From an uncultured Clostridium sp. (lineage in GTDB: Bacteria > Bacillota > Clostridia > TANB77 > CAG-508): a stretch of 11,244 bases of DNA. Below the pieces are notes generated by a model, which did no database searches, had not been told where the DNA came from, and was given only the letters and a program-made list of their open reading frames with translations. The number at the start of each line of letters is the position of its first letter. Position 1 is the first letter of the stretch. The stretch is from contig CANOPV010000012.1 of assembly GCA_947568605.1 (NCBI GenBank), positions 1-11,244 on the forward strand. Direction: 5' to 3'. A program made the position numbers and the translations under genes. Of the stretch, positions 6,775 to 11,244 are shown one piece after another.

Positions 6775-7815
6775 GCAGATAATGTAATTCAAAGTTTTGG
6801 AACACCAAACTTTTCAGGAATGCTTTATACAAAAAGCAACACAAGAACACCACTATTAAGTGCAATAGGAGGTAGAACAAAATATACTAACTCAGTTGAG
6901 TACGTATTAGGACAAAATTATACAGCAGAAGAAGGAGATATACCAAATATATCAGAAACAGCGTCTTTAACAGCACCAGACGCAACATTCATTACAAGAA
7001 GTCAAAACACAAACGTAACACAAATATTTATGGAGAGTTTAGCCATTTCTTACGCAAAACAATCTAATATGGGAACATTGTCAGGCATTAATATTGCAGG
7101 ACAAGTAGCAAACCCAAATGACGAATTAAAATTCCAAATTGCAAGAAAAATGGAAAAAATTCGTAGAAGTATTGAAAAAACATTTATACAAGGTACATAT
7201 AACAAATCAACAGCAGACACAACAGCAAATAAAACAAGAGGTTTAATTGAAGCCATAACAAGTAATACACTTTCATTAGAAACTGGTTCAGGTTCTAATA
7301 AGAAAAATGCTACACTTGATATATGGGCTGTAAATGAAATGCTAATCAAAATGAAATCTAACAATGCAGATATTACTGGCTTAACATTATGGTTAGATAC
7401 AGTATCATTAAACCAATTAAATGCAAGTGCAGTTGATAATGGTATTAAAATGGGAGAACCATATAATGGAACTTTTGGTGTGCAAATAAGAGATTTATTG
7501 TTACCAAGTGGAACAGTAAATATTGCATTAGGAGAATTTTTACCAGCAGGAACAGCATTAATATTAAATTTAAATGCTTTATCACCAATAGAACAACCAG
7601 TACCAGGAAAAGGTAATTTCTTCTTAGAAGAATTAGGAAAACAAGGTGCAGGAACAAAATATCAAATCTTTGGTCAAATTGGTTTAGACTATGGAGCAGA
7701 ACATTTACACGGCAAAATAACTGGTATTTCTACAACATTTGTTAAACCAGAGGCTAAAAAGGTATTCCTTGTAAATGCAGGAGATATTTCAACAGCACCA
7801 GCAAATAATTCATAA
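6772..7815 (+). CDS. Major capsid protein (SU10/DUF5309 type), AGG start
   Basis: The 347-residue shell protein has the HK97-fold capsid signature of the SU10/DUF5309 family: SGMLYTKSNTRTPLLSAIGG near the start, EYVLGQ, then MESLAISYAKQSNMGTLSG, the KFQIARKMEKIRRSIEKTF helix, FIQGTYNKS and TRGLIEAI. Hundreds of copies would form the icosahedral head. The stretch DNVIQSFGTPNFSG before the first ATG (6820) is part of the conserved N-terminus as I recall it, so the start must be AGG 6772 (reading M-A-D-N if AGG initiates with Met). No GTG or TTG is available, and TGA lies directly upstream in frame. The gene follows the scaffold by 19 bases. Identification is sure; the start codon is the odd part. 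Confidence 0.92.
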   Translation, partial: RADNVIQSFGTPNFSGMLYTKSNTRTPLLSAIGGRTKYTNSVEYVLGQNYTAEEGDIPNISETASLTAPDATFITRSQNTNVTQIFMESLAISYAKQSNMGTLSGINIAGQVANPNDELKFQIARKMEKIRRSIEKTFIQGTYNKSTADTTANKTRGLIEAITSNTLSLETGSGSNKKNATLDIWAVNEMLIKMKSNNADITGLTLWLDTVSLNQLNASAVDNGIKMGEPYNGTFGVQIRDLLLPSGTVNIALGEFLPAGTALILNLNALSPIEQPVPGKGNFFLEELGKQGAGTKYQIFGQIGLDYGAEHLHGKITGISTTFVKPEAKKVFLVNAGDISTAPANNS

Positions 7816-7842
7816 GAATAATTAAGAGAGGAGGGCTAGTTT

Positions 7843-8184
7843 ATGATAACCGAAGAAGAACAATTAAAAAAAATGAGAAGAAAAATTCTCAAAGATAGTT
7901 CAAATACAAGTTGCGATGAAGATTTTTTAGATAATCTTGAAGATGCAAAATTTCGTTATCTTAGACTAGTTTATCCTTTTAGATATAGGACAATGACAGA
8001 GTTACCAGATGAAAGTGCAAAAAACTGGCAAACCAAATGTGCTATTGAATTATATAACTTAGATGGAGACGAAAACTTAACATCTTATTCAGAAAATGGA
8101 TTAAGTGAAAGTTATGCAAGAGCAGGAATTTCACAAGATTTACTTAACGAATTACCACCACCAGTAGCAGGGGTGATTAAATGA
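7843..8184 (+). CDS. Head-tail connector (adaptor) protein
   Basis: The 113-residue protein has LVYPFRY, then ELPDESAKNWQTKCAIELYNLDG and SYSENGLSESYARAGISQDLLNEL. The sequence 'W/Q..CAIELYN..G....SYSENG' followed by a short C-terminal tail is typical of the phage gp6/gp15-like head-tail connectors that bind beneath the portal after DNA packaging. It has a strong SD (GAGGAGG before ATG 7843). The stop overlaps the next ATG (ATGA at 8181-8184), suggesting coupled translation. It starts with ATG and has no in-frame CGG. Confidence 0.82.
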   Translation: MITEEEQLKKMRRKILKDSSNTSCDEDFLDNLEDAKFRYLRLVYPFRYRTMTELPDESAKNWQTKCAIELYNLDGDENLTSYSENGLSESYARAGISQDLLNELPPPVAGVIK

Positions 8185-8546
8185 GAAGTAAATGGAAGAA
8201 AAAAACATTGTATATTGCAAGTTTTTTAACTGACGATATGGACGATTGCAAACAAACTATTGCTACTTATGACGAACCAGTATTCATAGGATTAGAAAAC
8301 ATACAACAATTAAGTGGTAGTACAGACATAGAAGAATACGGTAACAAAGTAAGCAAAATGCAAAAGGTATTACTAGATTATAATAAATATTTAGGTAAGT
8401 TTAAAGAAAATGACTTAGCATATATAGAAGATGTAACACCAGAAGGCGAAGAAGTCTATGGAGATAATGCAAATTACAAAATAGACAGTGTAAGAAATCA
8501 AAATAGAAAAATAGCAATATATTTTGAAAAATTACCTAATAAGTAG
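8181..8546 (+). CDS. Probable head closure / neck protein
   Basis: The 121-residue protein starts MRSKWKKKTLYIASFLTDD and contains DEPVFIGLENIQQLSG, LDYNKYLGKFKENDLAY and a beta-rich C-terminus (YKIDSVRNQNRKIAIYFEKL). Order and size fit the head-completion protein (SPP1 gp16-like stopper) that closes the portal channel, lying between connector and gp10-like gene. The segment 'F...D.aYi......GE..YGdnANYkI' is typical of this class of neck proteins as I recall them. ATG 8181 has AGGGGTGA as SD. Confidence 0.65.
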   Translation: MRSKWKKKTLYIASFLTDDMDDCKQTIATYDEPVFIGLENIQQLSGSTDIEEYGNKVSKMQKVLLDYNKYLGKFKENDLAYIEDVTPEGEEVYGDNANYKIDSVRNQNRKIAIYFEKLPNK

Positions 8547-8554
8547 GCGATGCA

Positions 8555-9061
8555 ATGGCAAAATTTGAAACACGTTTATCATTATCGAGTTTAGACGAAA
8601 TGATAAAAAGATACGAAAATAGAAAAAAAGATTATCCTAAAATAGCAATGAGAATAGCTGATAGGCTTGTAGACATTATGATGGACTGTGATTTACAGTC
8701 TGGTACAAAGAAAATACCAACAAGGCTAGAAGGAAATACAGCAGTAGGAAGTATTGTAAACGAAGAATTTGAAGCACAATTCAAAGAATTTGGTACAGGT
8801 GTAATAGGAGAAAAATTTCCACACGTATCAGAAGAATTACAAAAGATGGGTTGGAAATATGATGTAAATTCACATGGAGAGGCTGGTTGGTGGTATCCAA
8901 CAACTGACAGCGACCCTAACCCTTATAAATGGACTGACCCAGATGGACAATTAAGGGCTTGGACTAGGGGGTTGCCAGCAGGTAGATATTTCTATAATGC
9001 TTTAAAAAGAGCAGAAGAGATGTTTACAGAGATAGCACTAGAAGAACTACAAAAGGAGTGA
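8555..9061 (+). CDS. HK97 gp10-like neck protein
   Basis: The 168-residue protein has the gp10/tail-component pattern: helical N-terminus, then EAQFKEFGTGVIGEKFPH, a Trp/Gly-rich insert (GWWYPTTDSDPNPYKW) and a C-terminal WTRGLPAGRYFYNAL. The EFGTG and the terminal 'G.PA.r.fY.Al' motifs define the family, which joins the head to the tail. AGG codons at 8662, 8722, 8954 and 8966 lie inside this gene. The last sits where related proteins, as I remember them, have Lys or Arg (WTKG), favouring Arg for internal AGG. The SD for ATG 8555 is weak (TAGGCG). The gene ends in TGA. Confidence 0.85.
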   Translation: MAKFETRLSLSSLDEMIKRYENRKKDYPKIAMRIADRLVDIMMDCDLQSGTKKIPTRLEGNTAVGSIVNEEFEAQFKEFGTGVIGEKFPHVSEELQKMGWKYDVNSHGEAGWWYPTTDSDPNPYKWTDPDGQLRAWTRGLPAGRYFYNALKRAEEMFTEIALEELQKE

Positions 9062-9069
9062 GATAGAGG
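9053..9069 (+). promoter_or_regulatory. SD and AGG start of the tail-terminator gene
   Basis: AAGGAG (9053-9058) precedes AGG 9067 by 8 bases, with an in-frame TAG (9064-9066) immediately before the AGG. There is no ATG, GTG or TTG codon in frame in the gene that could replace it. Confidence 0.8.
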
Positions 9070-9486
9070 AGAACAGAACTATATAATCAATTATATCAAT
9101 TTGCAAAAAAATATATAGAACAAAAATCTAAATACACACCAAAAGTATTAAAAACAACACCAACTGAAAGTAAAATATTTCCATTAATACTAATACAAAG
9201 ACCAAAAATAATTTTAGAAAACGAAACTTTATGTTATGGAGAACCAAGATATAAAGTAGAGTTAGAAATAGAAATATATGCAACAGATAAAACTGTTGGA
9301 AGTAAGAAAATATCCAAGCAAACTATTATAGAAGAACTTGAAAACTTAATATATGAAGTATTTGAAGAACATTACAGATTTAAAGGCAATGAGCCACAAA
9401 CAAGACCAAATGCAGATATAAATGTATCAAGAGAGGCTATAAAGTTTGAGGGTAAAATAAAAAATAATATAATTTATAGGAGGTAG
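9067..9486 (+). CDS. Tail terminator / completion-like protein with AGG start and no Met codon
   Basis: An open frame of 139 codons (AGG-R-T-E-L-Y-N-Q-L-Y... to TAG 9484-9486) fills the space between the gp10-like gene and the tail tube. It is easily overlooked because it contains no ATG at all. The protein is beta-rich (YKVELEIEIYATDK) with helices (TIIEELENLIYEVFEEHY) and ends in KNNIIYRR. Gene order, size (about 140) and the mixed alpha/beta pattern match the SPP1 gp17-like tail-to-head joining or minor tail protein found at this place. The product name is inferred from position. Composition and codon use match the neighbours, and there are no internal stops, so it is a real gene. Confidence 0.8.
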   Translation, partial: RRTELYNQLYQFAKKYIEQKSKYTPKVLKTTPTESKIFPLILIQRPKIILENETLCYGEPRYKVELEIEIYATDKTVGSKKISKQTIIEELENLIYEVFEEHYRFKGNEPQTRPNADINVSREAIKFEGKIKNNIIYRR

Positions 9487-9496
9487 ATGCCGAAGG
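9479..9496 (+). promoter_or_regulatory. SD and AGG start of the tail tube gene
   Basis: GGAGGT (9479-9484) precedes AGG 9494 by 9 bases. An ATG at 9487 lies only 2 bases from the SD and opens an out-of-frame 16-codon reading (starting MPKGRRK) that ends in TGA at 9535. The first in-frame ATG, 9548, has no SD. Confidence 0.72.
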
Positions 9497-9952
9497 GCAG
9501 GAGAAAACACAGGAGTAGAAATAGTAGGACAAAGTGATATTGGCATAATGTTATATGGTAAAAAGAAAGGTGCAACAGCATTTTCGCAATTAGTAAAAAT
9601 AAAAGATGTGCCAGAAAGTGGGTCAGACCCAGAGCAAATTGAGGTAACAACACTAGATAGCAAAATTAAACAATATGTAGCAGGTAGACAAGATAGTCCA
9701 TCACAAGCGTTTACATATAACTATACAGAAGAAAACTATTTTACAAAAGTTTTACCATATTGTAATGGAGAAGTACACGAATTTTTAGTGGCATATCCAG
9801 ATGGAACAGGAACATTAATAACAGGTTCAGCACAAACAAAGAAAAATGCAGTATCTTTAAACAGTGCATTAGAAGCAACACTAACAATAACACCAATGGA
9901 TATAGTAGACAAAACAAGTACAGAAGTAAGTGCGTTGTTACCAACAGCGTAA
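9494..9952 (+). CDS. Major tail (tube) protein, AGG start
   Basis: The 152-residue protein is the tail tube subunit that stacks in rings around the tape measure. It opens (AGG)AGENTGVEIVGQSDIGIMLY, followed by KIKDVPESGSDPEQIEVTTL, where the 'P..GS.PE.ievT.L.s' pattern is a hallmark of phage tail tube proteins, then QAFTYNYTEENYF, FLVAYPDGTG and LEATLTITPMD near the end. The eighteen residues before the first ATG (9548) belong to the normal N-terminal strand, so AGG 9494 is the best start; the upstream frame has a stop at 9470-9472. The tail assembly chaperone follows, as is usual. Confidence 0.85.
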   Translation, partial: RAGENTGVEIVGQSDIGIMLYGKKKGATAFSQLVKIKDVPESGSDPEQIEVTTLDSKIKQYVAGRQDSPSQAFTYNYTEENYFTKVLPYCNGEVHEFLVAYPDGTGTLITGSAQTKKNAVSLNSALEATLTITPMDIVDKTSTEVSALLPTA

Positions 9953-9989
9953 TCTATAAAATTAATTAATTTAATGGAGGAAAAAGAAT

Positions 9990-10319
9990 ATGAAGAAAGA
10001 AGAATTTAAAACTATAACAGTTGAAGGGAAAAAGTACAAATTAGGATTTCCAACAAGAAAGAGTGCGAAGAAAGCAGAAGCACTTGGATTGAATATGAAT
10101 GATGATACAAAAATGCTAACATTAGCAGATAAATTATTTTATACAGGGTTGTATTCATATCAAGAATGGATAACAGAAGATGAAGCAGAAAGAATAGAAC
10201 AAAAGTTTATTGAAGATACAACAGAAGACAAACAAACACTGGCTGATATAACATCTTTTTTATCAATACAATTTATGGGTTTTATCAGACCAGATGCTAT
10301 TCAAGAAATAACGAAATAG
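9990..10319 (+). CDS. Tail assembly chaperone, short form (gpG-like)
   Basis: The 109-residue protein (MKKEEFKTITVEGKKYKLGF) sits between tail tube and tape measure, the fixed place of the gpG/gpGT chaperones. It has an N-terminal beta part (KYKLGFPTRKSAKKAEALG) and a helical C-terminal part. The ATG has a perfect SD (GGAGGA). Near its end the heptamer T-TTT-TTA at 10256-10262, in the right phase, allows a -1 shift into the long form. The short form ends in TAG 10317-10319. Chaperones of this class bind the tape measure during tail assembly and are absent from the virion. Confidence 0.8.
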   Translation: MKKEEFKTITVEGKKYKLGFPTRKSAKKAEALGLNMNDDTKMLTLADKLFYTGLYSYQEWITEDEAERIEQKFIEDTTEDKQTLADITSFLSIQFMGFIRPDAIQEITK

Positions 10320-10718
10320 AAGATAATCAGAATAGTAACGAAGATAGAAAAGAAGAAAAAATAACATTAACAGAGTTATTTGATAAATATCAAGTACCAT
10401 TAGCAATACAAGTTCGGTATGCCTTTGCAAGAATTTTGGAACGATAACCCAGACTTGCTCTGGGCATACCGAAATTCATATATGCAGAAAATAGAACAAG
10501 AACGAGAAATAATAAATCATAAGGCTTGGCTACAAGGGTTTTATAATTATAACGCTATTGTAAGTGCATTTAGTAAAAATGCAAAATATTTTGACAAGCC
10601 AATAGAGTTTAATACTAAACCAAAAACAGTAGAAGAACAAAGACAAGAGTTAATGCACAAGATAAAAGAACAAAAAATAAGAGGGCAAATGCTATTAAAA
10701 CAGAGGAGTGAGAAATAA
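9990..10718 (+). CDS. Tail assembly chaperone, long form (gpGT-like), -1 then +1 shift
   Basis: The long form would be 242 residues: 91 codons of the short form, a -1 slip at 10256-10262, then an Asn/Glu/Lys-rich linker and LTELFDKYQVPLAIQV. Here a CGG at 10415 stops the sense: the plain frame gives YAFARILER and a TAA at 10445-10447. Skipping the C continues with GMPLQEFWNDNPDLLWAYRN, a typical gpT-like pattern (a 'GM...EFW..NP.LL.AYR' block), and runs to TAA 10716-10718. The first in-frame ATG after the CGG (10419) is directly at this motif with no SD, so a separate gene start there is unlikely. The fusion of G and T is the standard function in tail assembly; a second shift in the same message is not. 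Confidence 0.78.
10256..10262 (+). other. -1 programmed frameshift heptamer
   Basis: The chaperone is read TCT TTT TTA TCA here, so T TTT TTA is in the exact X XXY YYZ phase. The -1 frame is open from 10250 onward (a TAA at 10247 bounds it) and leads into the extension. It is the same heptamer as the classic U UUU UUA retroviral site. Confidence 0.75.
10415..10418 (+). other. In-frame CGGT, +1 recoding site in the chaperone extension
   Basis: GTT CGG TAT is followed by a short tail and stop. GTT-(C)-GGT ATG CCT TTG keeps the conserved IQVGMPLQEFW. The inserted base is again a single C directly before GG. Confidence 0.82.
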
Positions 10719-10720
10719 GG
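10702..10720 (+). promoter_or_regulatory. SD and AGG start of the tape measure
   Basis: AGAGGAG (10702-10708) lies 9 bases before AGG 10718. The AGG overlaps the previous TAA (TAAGG), the same geometry as the common TAATG overlap with T changed to G. The preceding ATA (10715) is an alternative start, 6 bases from the SD. Confidence 0.68.
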
Positions 10721-11244
10721 GCAGAAAATACATTAGAAAATAAAATCACAGTAGATGCAGGTAGTGCAATTAATGGAATAGACAAGTTAATAAGTGAAGT
10801 CAAAACATTAAGAGGTTCGATACAAGGAGTTATAGACTTAAAACCTTTTCAAAAAATGATAGGTGAAACAAGATTAACTAATCAACTTCTTATGGATATA
10901 AATTCTAACTTTGGAAATTTAACTAATGTTATAAGAAGTTCTTTTCAAACCACTCCTATAAAAGAAGTTAATAAGGAAATAATTGAATTAGATAAAAACA
11001 TAACTCAAATAAATAAAGATGGGGTAACAGTAGACCCAAGTAAATTTATTGCAGACTATATGAAAACATCAACATTAAAAGAGATGCAAATTGATTTAGA
11101 AAAAAATAAAAAAACAATAAATCAAATTAAAGAAACATCAAAAAAAACAAATACAGAATTAGAAAAAATGTCTAATACAAAAAAAGTAAACAATCTTAAT
11201 CAAGAATTAGACAAAACTAACAGTAAAATTAAAAAAATAGCAAC
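10718..11244 (+). CDS. Tail tape measure protein, N-terminal part, AGG start
   Basis: The frame is open from AGG 10718 to the window end (175 codons) and continues beyond. It begins (AGG)AENTLENKITVDAGSAINGI, with the 'I.vDa..a...i..l...v..l' start typical of tape measure proteins, then long Lys/Asn/Glu/Gln-rich helical heptads (e.g. LEKNKKTINQIKETSKKTN) suited to a coiled coil that sets tail length. The place after the chaperone is decisive. The first ATG (10857) is 46 codons in and has no SD. The rest of the gene lies outside the window. Confidence 0.85.

Noticed and set aside
4605..9550. ATG 4605 (portal), 6820 (capsid) and 9548 (tail tube) as true starts
   Set aside because: None has an SD, and each cuts off conserved N-terminal residues, while an SD plus AGG is present upstream.
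1863..10417. Simple sequencing errors or a decayed prophage as cause of the frame breaks
   Set aside because: All breaks are +1, each is a single C before GG outside homopolymers, and every other stretch is intact. Decay would give varied lesions. Raw reads are still needed to exclude a systematic artefact.
1587..10596. TTGACA hexamers at 1587 and 10591 as -35 boxes
   Set aside because: Neither has a good -10 box 16-18 bases downstream, and both lie inside strongly coding sequence.
3803..10717. ATA as the start codon at 3803 and 10715
   Set aside because: Possible for these two genes, but in four other genes a stop codon precedes the AGG, so ATA cannot explain the set.
90..10803. Long open frames on the minus strand
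   Set aside because: They are Leu/Phe-rich reverse images of AT-rich coding sequence, have no SD sites, and overlap well-supported plus-strand genes.

Overview
This window is part of a tailed phage or prophage genome with very low GC. The host is probably a low-GC Firmicute (Bacilli or Clostridia type). The evidence is the Firmicutes-style Shine-Dalgarno (SD) sites (GGAGG, AGAGGTG), arginine written almost always as AGA, and a head, neck and tail gene order of the SPP1 / Clostridia siphovirus kind. All genes are on the plus strand, tightly packed, and often overlap by a few bases. The minus strand holds no convincing gene.

Layout: 1-1500 holds small accessory genes: a zinc-ribbon protein, an HTH protein, three unknown proteins and a DUF2829/Tad2-like anti-Thoeris candidate. 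1512-3273 is the large terminase. 3276-4421 holds small proteins, including an HExxH protein, a CxxC protein and a basic protein whose SD lies inside a switch-like RNA hairpin. 4422-6087 is the portal, 6153-6752 the scaffold, and 6772-7815 the major capsid protein (SU10/DUF5309 type). 7843-9486 holds four neck and connector genes. 9494-9952 is the tail tube, 9990-10718 the tail assembly chaperone with its frameshifted extension, and 10718 to the end is the start of the tape measure.

The striking feature is that the most recognisable virion genes cannot be translated by ordinary rules, in two repeated ways. (1) Seven genes have no ATG, GTG or TTG where their conserved N-terminus begins. Each has the triplet AGG there, 5-11 nt after a good SD: terminase, a CxxC protein, portal, major capsid, tail terminator, tail tube and tape measure. 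In four of them an in-frame stop codon directly precedes the AGG, and the tail-terminator gene has no methionine codon in 139 codons. The other 14 genes start with ATG, and none clearly uses GTG or TTG. (2) All five CGG triplets that fall in frame in a gene sit at a point where a +1 shift (skip the C, read GGN as Gly) continues or properly ends the protein. In terminase, portal and tail chaperone, conserved sequence on both sides makes this nearly unavoidable. The nine out-of-frame CGG triplets have no such effect. The tail chaperone also carries a canonical -1 slippery heptamer, so its long form needs a -1 and then a +1 shift.

My reading (inference) is that CGG has no normal tRNA in this system and is used as a +1 frameshift or quadruplet codon, and that AGG is an accepted start codon, either through a reassigned code or a special initiator tRNA. 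From memory, a published computational survey reported AGG reassigned to Met in an uncultivated Bacilli clade and CGG changes in other low-GC bacteria, which may bear on the host. Because the recoding clusters in packaging and virion genes, it could act as a lock on late-gene translation. A translated proteome and the host tRNA set would decide this.
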